A DNA stretch of 10,036 nucleotides from assembly GCA_016302435.1 (NCBI GenBank), contig JAEDNQ010000081.1, positions 1 to 10,036 on the forward strand, read 5' to 3'. Positions within the stretch are counted from its first letter, which is position 1. Each line of letters opens with the position of its first letter. This document shows, piece after piece, positions 1 to 7,375 of this stretch. Position numbers and translations under genes: made by a program. Origin of the DNA: Bacteroidaceae bacterium (GTDB lineage: Bacteria > Bacteroidota > Bacteroidia > Bacteroidales > Bacteroidaceae). A model generated the notes under the pieces. The model did no database searches, was not told the origin of the DNA, and was given only the letters and a program-made list of their open reading frames with translations.

Positions 1-45
1 GATGTTGCGTACTGGGCAATCTGGGAAGAGCATATCTCTCATCAT
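1..45 (-). CDS. HxlR-type winged-helix regulator, N-terminal fragment (runs off left edge)
   Basis: Reading the minus strand from an ATG at 45 gives 15 codons, MMRDMLFPDCPVRNI, open to the window edge. The Cys-Pro-Val-Arg-Asn motif about ten residues from the start is typical of HxlR-family winged-helix regulators, where a conserved N-terminal cysteine precedes the DNA-binding domain and often takes part in redox or electrophile sensing. A second ATG at 42 would also serve as the start. No clear Shine-Dalgarno sequence lies upstream, which is common in Bacteroidetes. The 5' leader (50-119) can fold into a structured element. The call rests on a short motif. The plus strand is also open over 1-51 and ends in TAG, so a C-terminal fragment of another gene there cannot be excluded. 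Confidence 0.6.
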   Translation of the reverse strand, partial: MMRDMLFPDCPVRNI

Positions 46-49
46 AAGT

Positions 50-119
50 AGGTGTACAAAACCTTTCTAAAGCATAGGCAACTTTATGGCGAAACCTTCG
101 TAAAGCGAAGGCAACACCT
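50..119 (-). promoter_or_regulatory. Possible structured leader of the HxlR-type gene
   Basis: On the minus strand an outer stem AGGTGT/ACACCT (119-114 with 55-50) ends four bases before the start at 45. It encloses two imperfect 24-bp direct repeats (59-82 and 92-115, 20 of 24 bases equal, 33-bp period). One repeat forms the hairpin CCTTCG-ctttA-CGAAGG (95-111) and the other a weaker hairpin. The result looks like a three-way junction next to the start codon. The fold was made by eye, and no known riboswitch class is recognised. Confidence 0.35.
59..115. repeat. Two imperfect 24-bp direct repeats
   Basis: The segments 59-82 and 92-115 match at 20 of 24 positions, sharing AAACCTT, TAAAGC and AGGCAAC blocks. 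The right copy contains a perfect 6-bp stem (CCTTCG 95-100 with CGAAGG 106-111), which the left copy has only in degenerate form. They lie in the leader of the HxlR-type gene. Confidence 0.6.
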
Positions 120-218
120 CCTGCCTTTCGTGAGCCTTGATGTCCAGCTCGTCAGCAAGTCCGCCGAAATAGCAATAGCTGCACAAAGGGGAAATATTCC
201 CCCAATCTGCCATACGCA

Positions 219-269
219 ACAATTGCCATCCAGACAGACTTGAAAGTTCTTAATCCGAATGGCAATTGT
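219..269. repeat. 11-bp perfect inverted repeat
   Basis: ACAATTGCCAT at 219-229 is the exact reverse complement of ATGGCAATTGT at 259-269, with a 29-base loop. It lies about 100 bases past the stop of the lipoprotein gene. No T-run follows on either strand, so terminator function is doubtful. An operator or mRNA 3'-end structure is equally possible. Confidence 0.6.
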
Positions 270-370
270 ATGTGTGTTGAGATGATAATATGTCAGAAAA
301 GACGAGAGGCATTTGCTGCCCTAACATAAAGGCGAGACAGCAATCTGCTCATCTGACCAGAAGAAGATTA

Positions 371-1300
371 TTATTCTTCATCATCCCCGAAATCCTCATC
401 GGGATCATCGCTGAGCAAGGTAGACACACCTACGAGGTCGGCATATATGATGATGGAACCAGTTGCCACGTTGGTAAACATGTACTGAGTGGCACCATCC
501 TCAGTAACATTGCCTGTAGGCATGCATTGGTAACCTTCCTCCGTATAGTATGCGATGACGTCCTGGTCTGTGAGTTCTTCGTTGTAGAGAATGGTAACCA
601 TGTTGACAATGCCGTCAGAAACACTTGCAGCTACAGACATGAGGTATGGGTCATCCTCGTAGTTGATCATGTAAAGAGAGTCGCTGATAGCGATGAAGGC
701 ATCAGGATATTCGTCGAGGAGGTCGTTAATGTTCTGTCCGAGCAAGAGACGTTCAACCTCTACAGGTGTGCCATCTATGCTACCATTCACGATGTCCTGA
801 ATCTGATTCTGAGGATTTGAATATACAACCATCATGCTGCCATATACATGAACGTAGAGAGTGCTTTCTTCAGGCTTCTCAGCATTGCCATAGGTGTAGC
901 AGCTGTCTGTCTCGTTGAAACCGTAAGAGCGAAGCTTAGAGGCAAAATACTTGTTGATGTCCTCAGCCTTGTAAGCACCTTCCGCAAAAATCTCATTGAC
1001 AGAACAAATCTTGTTGTTGTCAGGGTTGACGATGAAGGTGACACTCTCCACCTTGTCGTTCTTGAGCTGAGCAGACGAGTAGTTGTAGTAAGAGGCAAAA
1101 GAAAGTTCAGCCTCTCCGTAGGTCTTGACCATGTTGGCATATGACATGTCAATGGCAGAAGAATAGTCGGAGACTGCGAATGAAGCTGCATCTACAACCA
1201 CATCAGGTCCCGGCTTCTGTTCTGAAGATACATCGTCGTCATCATCGCCACAGGCTACAAAAGCGAGGGCGGCAAGAAGAAATAAGAAATACTTTTTCAT
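371..1300 (-). CDS. Surface lipoprotein of unknown function with duplicated domain
   Basis: The gene encodes 309 residues and I do not recognise the family. It opens with a lipoprotein signal peptide: MKKYF, a hydrophobic run, then AFVAC with the acylated cysteine at residue 17. The cysteine is followed by Gly and five Asp, an acidic stretch like the Bacteroidetes export signal that sends lipoproteins to the cell surface. The mature part seems to hold two related domains of about 100 residues (about 56-161 and 190-288). Each begins near a Tyr-Gly/Pro-(Glu/Asp)-Ala turn and continues through a Ser-Val strand, an Asp-containing helix ending in Tyr-Gly-Phe or Gly-Tyr-Gln, and a final strand ending Tyr-Ser-Asn or Tyr-Ala-Asp. 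The C-terminus is strongly acidic (298-309). It is the last gene after susD, 240 bp downstream and behind a tandem repeat array, so it may have its own promoter. A role as an accessory surface binding protein is inferred from position only. Confidence 0.85.
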   Translation of the reverse strand: MKKYFLFLLAALAFVACGDDDDDVSSEQKPGPDVVVDAASFAVSDYSSAIDMSYANMVKTYGEAELSFASYYNYSSAQLKNDKVESVTFIVNPDNNKICSVNEIFAEGAYKAEDINKYFASKLRSYGFNETDSCYTYGNAEKPEESTLYVHVYGSMMVVYSNPQNQIQDIVNGSIDGTPVEVERLLLGQNINDLLDEYPDAFIAISDSLYMINYEDDPYLMSVAASVSDGIVNMVTILYNEELTDQDVIAYYTEEGYQCMPTGNVTEDGATQYMFTNVATGSIIIYADLVGVSTLLSDDPDEDFGDDEE

Positions 1301-1340
1301 TGTGTTGATTGAAATTAAAAATGTGAATAAAAAAATGTTT

Positions 1341-1440
1341 AGTAGGTTCTATTAATTACAGGTAGGCTCTATTAATTACAGGCAGGTTCTATTAATTACA
1401 GGTAGGCTCTATTAATTACAGGTAGGTTCTATTAATGACA
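1341..1440. repeat. Tandem array of five 20-bp repeats
   Basis: Five exact 20-bp units run head to tail at 1341, 1361, 1381, 1401 and 1421. The consensus is GGTAGGTTCTATTAATTACA. Units 2 and 4 are identical, and position 7 alternates T, C, T, C, T, so the array also has a 40-bp higher period. There are no spacers. The array sits 40 bp upstream of the lipoprotein start and 100 bp past the susD stop. Its core GGTTCTATTAATT recurs in the inverted repeat at 7376-7441. Confidence 0.95.
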
Positions 1441-1540
1441 ATTCTCTATGGAATTACCTTTGCGGTCTTTTACTCATTGAAGAGCTCACAGGGTTAGGGC
1501 TCTGCTCTCCACAAGTTTTGTCGGTTGCGCCTTACCTCTA

Positions 1541-2950
1541 TCAATAATTTTGAGTGAGCGTAGGATTATAGCGGACGGCATTGGCAGGGAAGGGCATTAT
1601 CCACAGGGGCGAGTCAGGAGCGAGACTGAATGTCCCTATGGAAGGCAACTTACGAACGACCGTGCGACGGTAAGGCGCTTCCGTGTTCCATCGCTTTATG
1701 TCAAAGAAATTGAACGGAGTGACGAGACACTCGACAAATTTCGCCTTCTGTATTTCAGCCATAGCTTGCCGCTCGTCAGAAGCAACGAGAGGCAGACAGC
1801 CTTCGATGCGCATCTGTCTCACCTCATCCACGAGAGCCAGTCCCTTGGCCGTCTCACCCTTGCGGATGTAACATTCAGCAGCAACAAAGCGAAGCTGTTC
1901 GGAAGTAAGACCATAGACATTGTTCTGTGCAGTCCACCCGTTGTACTGATACACATCCTTCATGCCCGAAGTTGATTCGCCCACAGCCTTGCTCCATCCG
2001 GTAGCGTCATACTTGATGACATAGTCGTCGGGCGAAAATAGATTGTAGGTCTCGCGAGGTATCATAGCCGTCGTAGGCGATACACGAATGCCAGTAGACA
2101 TGTAGATGAAATTGTTGGGCGAAGTCTGATCTTGCTGCCACTTTCCCGTCGTCTTGATAGAGGAACGGTCGAACATGGCAGGGCGTAGCCTTATGGCCTC
2201 AAGAGCGTATGGAAGGGCATCCTCATAACGTTTCATCTGCAGGAGCACGACAGCTCGGACAGCATTGCCCCATGCCTTATCGCCACGTATGGCAGAAGCA
2301 GCAGACCTGTCAGGCAAGGCATTGATGACCTCGTCAGACACGTCATCGAGGATGAGGCGGTAGACCTCAGCGAGAGAGAGCTTCTCCTTCGTCTCGGTGA
2401 CCTGGGTAGAAGTGACATAGGGCACTCCCCCATCCTTCTCTGCCGTAGCCTTATCATACTGACGAGCATAGATGCAGACAGCAAGCCAGTGCATGTATGC
2501 CCTCATGACCCGAGCCTCCGCAATGAGAGACTCCTTGCGCCTGCTGTCACCCTCAGCCTTCTGCGTGTTGGCGATGACCACATTCATGTAGTTGACATAT
2601 CGGTAGATGGAGTTATAGCGTTCGTCGGTAGAAGTGAGCGCCACACGGTCGACAGAAGAGTCGAAAGTCATGTAGGCATACTTGAGAGTGTTTGTCTGAC
2701 TCACAACAGAGTTTATATTGTCAAATGCGCCAAGACTCTCACCTGTCAGGAGGCACAGAGAGTTTGCCACAAAGTCATTAATACTGTATTCCTGATTGAG
2801 AAGCAGCTCCACCTCGTCGAGAGTAGACAGAGTGACCTTACCCTTGGGCACTATGTCGAGCTCGTCATCACATGAGACGAAGAAGAAGCTCATGGCAATC
2901 ATGGCACATAAGGCTGCTCCGTGCATGATGGTCTTTGATAGATGTTTCAT
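1541..2950 (-). CDS. SusD/RagB-family nutrient-binding outer-membrane lipoprotein
   Basis: The 469-residue product is a SusD-type surface lipoprotein that would cap the SusC channel and bind its ligand. A signal peptide ends in FFFVSC with the lipidated cysteine at residue 27, followed by Asp-Asp-Glu, an acidic surface-sorting signal. The N-terminal segment after it (LDIVPKGKVTLSTLDEVELL) is typical of the family. The helical TPR-like core contains the common pattern LIAEARVMRAYMHWLAV around residues 143-159, then a Gly-Gly-Val-Pro-Tyr turn. The C-terminal part has the usual FFDIKRWN segment, and the protein ends in a short NPTLTQNY tail. It is somewhat short for the family, which is often 500-600 residues. 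The gene follows susC by 84 bp. The spacer carries a second copy of the susC 3' end. The ligand cannot be predicted from the sequence. Confidence 0.95.
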   Translation of the reverse strand: MKHLSKTIMHGAALCAMIAMSFFFVSCDDELDIVPKGKVTLSTLDEVELLLNQEYSINDFVANSLCLLTGESLGAFDNINSVVSQTNTLKYAYMTFDSSVDRVALTSTDERYNSIYRYVNYMNVVIANTQKAEGDSRRKESLIAEARVMRAYMHWLAVCIYARQYDKATAEKDGGVPYVTSTQVTETKEKLSLAEVYRLILDDVSDEVINALPDRSAASAIRGDKAWGNAVRAVVLLQMKRYEDALPYALEAIRLRPAMFDRSSIKTTGKWQQDQTSPNNFIYMSTGIRVSPTTAMIPRETYNLFSPDDYVIKYDATGWSKAVGESTSGMKDVYQYNGWTAQNNVYGLTSEQLRFVAAECYIRKGETAKGLALVDEVRQMRIEGCLPLVASDERQAMAEIQKAKFVECLVTPFNFFDIKRWNTEAPYRRTVVRKLPSIGTFSLAPDSPLWIMPFPANAVRYNPTLTQNY

Positions 2951-2960
2951 ATTGCGGTTA

Positions 2961-3056
2961 TTTTCCTTGTTAAAAGACTACATTAACGCTCACGTAGGAA
3001 AGACATCATTCCCCATTCGAAACGTTTTTCTTTGTTAGAAGACTACATTAACGCTC
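2961..3056. repeat. 31-bp direct repeat duplicating the susC 3' end
   Basis: Bases 2961-2991 and 3026-3056 match at 29 of 31 positions, 65 bp apart. The right copy is the true end of susC on the minus strand (codons for SVNVVF, stop and the bases after it). The left copy lies in the susC-susD spacer and still reads Tyr-Val-Ser-Val-Asn-Val-Val-Phe-stop. The one coding difference in the repeat is silent (TTC to TTT). The left copy ends 10 bases before the susD start codon. Confidence 0.92.
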
Positions 3057-6000
3057 ATAGTATAGCTTCGTGGAGTCTTGAGCATTGTGTTACCAGAGAC
3101 GGGGTTGTTAGCCTCGGGGTCAATGCCAAGAGAGTTGCGTGTCCAAGTGAGCAGATTGTTGACCTGCACTCTAAGCGTAAGCGACTCCATGCTAAGGTGT
3201 CTGCACCATTTGCGAGGGAAATCGTATGAAAGCATGAGCGAGCGGAGCTTCATATAGTCCGCCTTCACCACATTGGCGTCAGCATACGTTCCGTTGCCTA
3301 TGATGTTGATGCCCCCAGGGTAACCGTTGGGCACATAGCCATCGGAAGCCGATGTCCAGTAGTTGAGGTAACTTGACGGAACCGCCTGTATCTCCGAAAA
3401 ATTGTGATAGCCATATTGGCCACCCTCCGACATCCAGTCTTCCCCACGGGCTCGCATGACATGTCCGCCATAGTAAGCAAAGAGCGCGCTAAGCGTGAAG
3501 CCCTGCCATTTCACTTCAGGAGAGAAAGAAAGGACAACCTTAGGGTCTAGCGAACCGCTATAGACGATGTCGTCGGCAGTAAACTCCTCAGTGTTGATGT
3601 CGGCAGTATGCACGTTGCCATCCTTGTCATACCATCCGAAGGCACTCAGTCCAGCCACCTGCTTCATGCCTGCAAAGCGGTAGCTGAAGAGGGAGTGGAT
3701 GGGGTAGCCCTTATGGAGAGTGTGAGAAGCGAGCGCCTCAGCTCCGCTTGTTGCCTCATGGTTGACGCTGGTGACCTCATTCTTGTTGTAAGCCAAAGAA
3801 AGAGAAGCCGACACACCAAACTTCTTGCGAGCGGGGGCAGGTAGAATGTCCCCATTGAGCTGTAGCTCCACACCTGTGTTGAGGGCTTTGCCATTGTTTA
3901 TGGTCAAGGATGTCCATCCTGTAGAAGGGTCAACGTCGGTGGTGGTGAGGAGGTCAGAGCCATTTTTGCGATAGTAGTCGATGGATCCGTTAATGCGTCC
4001 GTATAAAAGGGAGAAGTCGGCTCCAATATTCAGCGAGGCAGTCTTTTCCCATCTGAGCTGCTCATTGGGCGGAGTGTTGAGCGATGCCACACGCATGCCG
4101 TTCATCTCGTTGACATTGATGGTGGCTGTCAGATAGCTCGATACACTCTGGTCTATATTGCCCGTGAGCCCGTAGCTTGCCCTGAGCTTTAGAGCTCCAA
4201 GCCCATGGACATCCTCAAGCCAAGGCTCCTTCTCCATGTTCCAGCATGCTCCCACCGACCACAGCGGACGCCCTCTGAACTTTGGGTCGGCTCCGAACAG
4301 GTCAGTCTTGTCCACACGATATGAGAGGCTGGCACCATAGCGGCCGTCGTAGAGGTAGCTTCCATTGAAGTAGATGCTGTAGAAACGATGGAGGACATCC
4401 GAAGAAGTGAAGTCATTGCCCGAGGGTGCTCCGGACATGGGGTAGTCTGTTCCGAGAGCAGATGTAGCTCCTTCGAGGTCGTTGTAGATGCCGAAGTTGG
4501 CAAGTCCCATATTGTTGGTCTGCGAGCGTTCATCATAGCCAAGGAGGACAGAGTTGGCACTTGTGTAGTGCGTCTGGCGGTACTCGAAACCAGCAAGAGC
4601 CTCTACGCTATGCTTCTCTGCCCATGTCTTCGAGAAGTCGGTCTGGGCGCGGAAGGTATAGTATGCTCCCTCAGCCGTGGAAGTGCTCAGCATGCCTCCG
4701 TCGGGCATATAGTGAGTGCCGTCAGTCGAGGTGTAGAGGTTGTAGAGATGGCGCATGTAGTACGACTCTTTCTCATAGTAGTTGTTGGCCTTGGAGTATA
4801 TGTCCTCATACTGGAAGTGGGCACCCACTCTCCACTCGGGCAGGATGGTGGCATTGGCATGGATGTAGGAGCGAATGTTTGTCTCACGATGGCGCGCAAA
4901 GTTCATATTGACCTCCCGTGCCAGATTGTAAGCCTCCGACTTGAGTCCCAAGCCAGTGTCGCCCAACGAAGGCAAGTCGAGATATGCGCCAGCCTCCATG
5001 TCGGCGAGCGTTCCATCGGCATTGTGCATGGACATGTAGGGAGCAAAGGATGTGATGTCGTTAAACTCGTCCACTATGTGTGTCTTGCGTCTGCCACTGA
5101 TGAGGTTGAGGCCCACTTCCATGTTGAGCCAGGGCGTAACGTTGGCATCACCCCGGTAGCTCAGGGTGAGCGTGTTGTCTTCCTCCTTTGTGCGTCCGAG
5201 GTTGTCGCCCTTGAAGTTGACGACGAGGTTAGAGTTGAGGAACTTGCCTCTGTTGCGGAGAGAGAGGTTGTACTGCTGAGTGACGGAAGGACGCTCCATC
5301 AGGTCCTGCCACTCACGTCGGTAGTCATTGCGCGAGAGTCTGTCAAACTGCTCGTTCATCTGGTCGAGGCTTATCTCACCCTGATATTGTGCCATGAGCA
5401 GTCGGACGATGGGGCTGAGGGAATAGCGACGACGCTGGTAGGTAGACTTCAGGTCGTTGAAGGCAGCCTTGTTCGGATAGTTCTTTACGTAGACGAAGTT
5501 GTACTTCTCCAACTCTATCAGCTGAGAAGCGTCTGCCCACTTCATGCAGGAATAGTCGTTCTTCTCGCTTATGGAGAGGTCGGCACTGAAGTCTATCTGG
5601 AGCTTATCGCTCTGACCTCGCTTGGTGGTGATGACGATGACTCCATTGCTGGCTCTGGCTCCATAAATGCTGGCGGCAGCTGCATCCTTGAGCACGTTGA
5701 TGCTCTCCACATTGTAGGGGTTGACGCTTTCGAGCCCACCCTCTATGGGCAGTCCGTCGACGACGACGAGCGGATTGGTCTTAGCATTGAACGAGCCCGC
5801 ACCCCTTATGGTCAGTGCACTCTCGCCTCCGTCGTTCATGCCGTTGTTGTACTGGACGAGCCCAGGCACGCGCCCTTCGAGATTGGTGAGCACATCGCCC
5901 GTGTATCGCTTGGACAGAGCCTTGGACGAGATGCGCTGGTATGCTCCTGTGGCATTTTCGCGCTTCACGCTCTGATAACCCGTGACGAAGACCTCTTCGA

Positions 6001-6370
6001 GCATGTTGTCATCGTCCTCCACCCCATACATGACAGGTGCGTCGGTTACAACGGCCATGCCCGATTCATCTTTCTTGCTCAGAACGATAGACTTCTTCAT
6101 CACGTAATATTCGAGATGGCATTGCTTGACAAAGATGTCGTTGAGGATGTCGTTGAGCTCCGTGTCAACATATTGTCCTGTGACGCGCGGAGCATCCTTT
6201 ATGGTGCTCTTCTGATAGACGAACTCATACTTCGTCCGCTTGGTGACTTCGGCTATGACCTTCTCTATCTTCTCTTGCTTAAACTCCATCGTATACCTCT
6301 GGGCTCTGACAGAAAGGCTGCATGCCGTAAGGCAAAGGAGAAGCAATGCAGTAAATAATTTGTGTCGCAT
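3035..6370 (-). CDS. SusC/RagA-family TonB-dependent outer-membrane transporter with STN signalling domain
   Basis: This 1111-residue protein is the outer-membrane import channel partnered with SusD. A signal peptide ends near VRA-Q (residue 23/24). An STN signalling domain follows (about 26-98: MEFKQEKIEKVIAEV, then VYQKSTIKDAPRVTGQYVDT), the module through which such transporters contact a FecR anti-sigma factor. A TonB-box-like EEVFVTGYQ lies at 125-133. The plug domain (about 135-252) ends in the family hallmark LKDAAAASIYGARASNGVIV followed by TTKRG. The rest is the beta-barrel, which ends in an aromatic residue (SVNVVF), as expected for outer-membrane insertion. The carboxypeptidase-regulatory-like domain that usually precedes the TonB box in SusC proteins is not visible; only about 25 linker residues fill that place. 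The gene follows fecR by 112 bp. The leader contains a 17-bp tandem duplication. No broken frame is seen. Confidence 0.97.
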   Translation of the reverse strand: MRHKLFTALLLLCLTACSLSVRAQRYTMEFKQEKIEKVIAEVTKRTKYEFVYQKSTIKDAPRVTGQYVDTELNDILNDIFVKQCHLEYYVMKKSIVLSKKDESGMAVVTDAPVMYGVEDDDNMLEEVFVTGYQSVKRENATGAYQRISSKALSKRYTGDVLTNLEGRVPGLVQYNNGMNDGGESALTIRGAGSFNAKTNPLVVVDGLPIEGGLESVNPYNVESINVLKDAAAASIYGARASNGVIVITTKRGQSDKLQIDFSADLSISEKNDYSCMKWADASQLIELEKYNFVYVKNYPNKAAFNDLKSTYQRRRYSLSPIVRLLMAQYQGEISLDQMNEQFDRLSRNDYRREWQDLMERPSVTQQYNLSLRNRGKFLNSNLVVNFKGDNLGRTKEEDNTLTLSYRGDANVTPWLNMEVGLNLISGRRKTHIVDEFNDITSFAPYMSMHNADGTLADMEAGAYLDLPSLGDTGLGLKSEAYNLAREVNMNFARHRETNIRSYIHANATILPEWRVGAHFQYEDIYSKANNYYEKESYYMRHLYNLYTSTDGTHYMPDGGMLSTSTAEGAYYTFRAQTDFSKTWAEKHSVEALAGFEYRQTHYTSANSVLLGYDERSQTNNMGLANFGIYNDLEGATSALGTDYPMSGAPSGNDFTSSDVLHRFYSIYFNGSYLYDGRYGASLSYRVDKTDLFGADPKFRGRPLWSVGACWNMEKEPWLEDVHGLGALKLRASYGLTGNIDQSVSSYLTATINVNEMNGMRVASLNTPPNEQLRWEKTASLNIGADFSLLYGRINGSIDYYRKNGSDLLTTTDVDPSTGWTSLTINNGKALNTGVELQLNGDILPAPARKKFGVSASLSLAYNKNEVTSVNHEATSGAEALASHTLHKGYPIHSLFSYRFAGMKQVAGLSAFGWYDKDGNVHTADINTEEFTADDIVYSGSLDPKVVLSFSPEVKWQGFTLSALFAYYGGHVMRARGEDWMSEGGQYGYHNFSEIQAVPSSYLNYWTSASDGYVPNGYPGGINIIGNGTYADANVVKADYMKLRSLMLSYDFPRKWCRHLSMESLTLRVQVNNLLTWTRNSLGIDPEANNPVSGNTMLKTPRSYTMSVNVVF

Positions 6371-6394
6371 CGGTTTGCTGTTTTGTGCTATATG

Positions 6395-6428
6395 GCAGGT
6401 TTAGTTGATATGCAGGTTTAGTTGATTT
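6395..6428. repeat. 17-bp tandem duplication in the susC leader
   Basis: GCAGGTTTAGTTGATAT (6395-6411) is followed directly by a second copy (6412-6428) differing in one base. It lies 25-58 bases upstream of the susC start, in what should be the 5' untranslated region or the fecR-susC spacer. It could be a paired binding site or a recent replication slip. Confidence 0.85.
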
Positions 6429-6482
6429 CCTGAGAGTAATCTGACACTTCAAAAGCGAGCATCTTGTGTGCAGGCAGGCATG

Positions 6483-7364
6483 TCATTTTTGACTTATGAT
6501 GACGTGCTTTCCCTTGACATCAAACGAGATGCCTCCAGTCGACTCGAGTATCTTGATGATGCCCTCAAAGCTCATGCTCCGCTCTATGCGTCCGACAATC
6601 TCCGTGTTGACCGAAGCCGTGTCGGCAAACTCGTAGGTGAAGTCATACCAATGGCTGAGGGAGAGCATGATGTCAGACAGACGGTCGCCTTCGAAGACGA
6701 ACATGCCTTCCTTCCAGCTTGCCACCTTCTCCGCATCTACCGCCTTGAGCTGAGAGCTCTTGCTTGTCACGTCATACTCCACCTGGTAGCCAGGCTCCAC
6801 GACTATCGAACTGCCATCGCCATCTTTCTGCGACATGACGATTCGTCCGCTGACAAGGGTGGTCTCTATGCGCTCGTCCTCAGCATAAGCTCTCACGTTG
6901 AACTCTGTGCCGACGACCTTCACCACTTGGTTGCCCGCTTCCACAAAGAATGGGTGCTCGCTGTCTTTCTTCACTTTGAAATATGCTTCACCCGTGAGAC
7001 AGACCCTTCGCTCCTTCTGGCCGAAGTCGGGGTCATAAGCCAGCGTGGTCTCAGCATTGAGCCACACCTCCGTGCCGTCGGGCAACACGAGGTGGGACTG
7101 TTGGGCACGTGGCACTATCTGCTCCGTTGGCTGCAGGGCAGAAGGGGAAGACAGATAGTAGGTAAGCAAATTGCTCACCACGAGAGCTATAGCTACGGTT
7201 GCTGCAACAAGGATGGATGAACTACGGGAGAAGAAGAGATGGTGGTTCCTCTGCCCCACTCTCTCTTGCATCTCTCGCAGAGGACGTGAATAGTCCACCG
7301 ATTTCCATCGGCTGTATTCTCGCCGAAGCAAGTCAGGATTATTGAGGATGTCGTTGTTGTCCAT
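6483..7364 (-). CDS. FecR-family anti-sigma factor
   Basis: The 293-residue protein is a single-pass inner-membrane anti-sigma factor. About 49 cytoplasmic residues (with RREYSRWKS) would hold the ECF sigma factor. A membrane segment spans about 50-71 (ILVAATVAIALVVSNLLTYY). The periplasmic FecR domain follows at about 90-190, with the conserved patterns LPDGTEVWLNAETTLAY, GEAYFKV, HPFFVEAG and VGTEFNVRAY. A DUF4974-like C-terminal domain lies at about 222-293 and should meet the STN domain of SusC. The neighbouring susC carries an STN domain, which supports a signalling pair. The cognate sigma gene is not directly upstream as is usual. The thioredoxin gene lies between them and the sigma gene points the other way. 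A 19-bp perfect inverted repeat ends 11 bases before the start codon and might affect its transcription or translation. Confidence 0.95.
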   Translation of the reverse strand: MDNNDILNNPDLLRREYSRWKSVDYSRPLREMQERVGQRNHHLFFSRSSSILVAATVAIALVVSNLLTYYLSSPSALQPTEQIVPRAQQSHLVLPDGTEVWLNAETTLAYDPDFGQKERRVCLTGEAYFKVKKDSEHPFFVEAGNQVVKVVGTEFNVRAYAEDERIETTLVSGRIVMSQKDGDGSSIVVEPGYQVEYDVTSKSSQLKAVDAEKVASWKEGMFVFEGDRLSDIMLSLSHWYDFTYEFADTASVNTEIVGRIERSMSFEGIIKILESTGGISFDVKGKHVIISQK

Positions 7365-7375
7365 AGGGTAAATAA

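Larger units (their letters stand above)
46..370. other. Gene-poor spacer between HxlR-type gene and lipoprotein gene
   Basis: These 325 bases have no convincing gene. Short open frames exist on both strands (plus 52-243; minus, 48 codons from an ATG at 213), but none shows a recognisable domain. The stretch holds a repeat-containing leader (50-119), a small hairpin (GGGGAA-ata-TTCCCC, 188-202) and an 11-bp perfect inverted repeat (219-229 / 259-269). Neither hairpin has a T-run behind it on the minus strand, so a classical terminator for the lipoprotein gene is not seen. Confidence 0.6.

Noticed and set aside
219..269. Rho-independent terminator of the lipoprotein gene
   Set aside because: The 11-bp stem has a 29-base loop and is not followed by a T-run on the minus strand. 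It is listed only as an inverted repeat.
290..820. Plus-strand open frame overlapping the lipoprotein gene
   Set aside because: It is antisense to the minus-strand lipoprotein gene, which has a signal peptide and coherent domain pattern. No domain is seen in the plus frame.
1341..1440. CRISPR array
   Set aside because: The units abut directly with no spacers, are only 20 bp long and no cas gene is present. It is a simple tandem repeat.
1475..1500. Terminator hairpin after susD (AGAGC/GCTCT)
   Set aside because: The stem is only five pairs and no T-run follows on the minus strand.
4388..6358. Long open frame (656 codons) on the plus strand opposite susC
   Set aside because: It lies entirely antisense to a full-length SusC with clear domains. 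Its translation is low in complexity, rich in Val, Glu and Leu, and shows no recognisable motif.
6468..7220. Plus-strand frame of 250 codons opposite fecR
   Set aside because: It is antisense to the FecR gene, whose membrane segment and FecR motifs are clear. The plus frame has no recognisable features.
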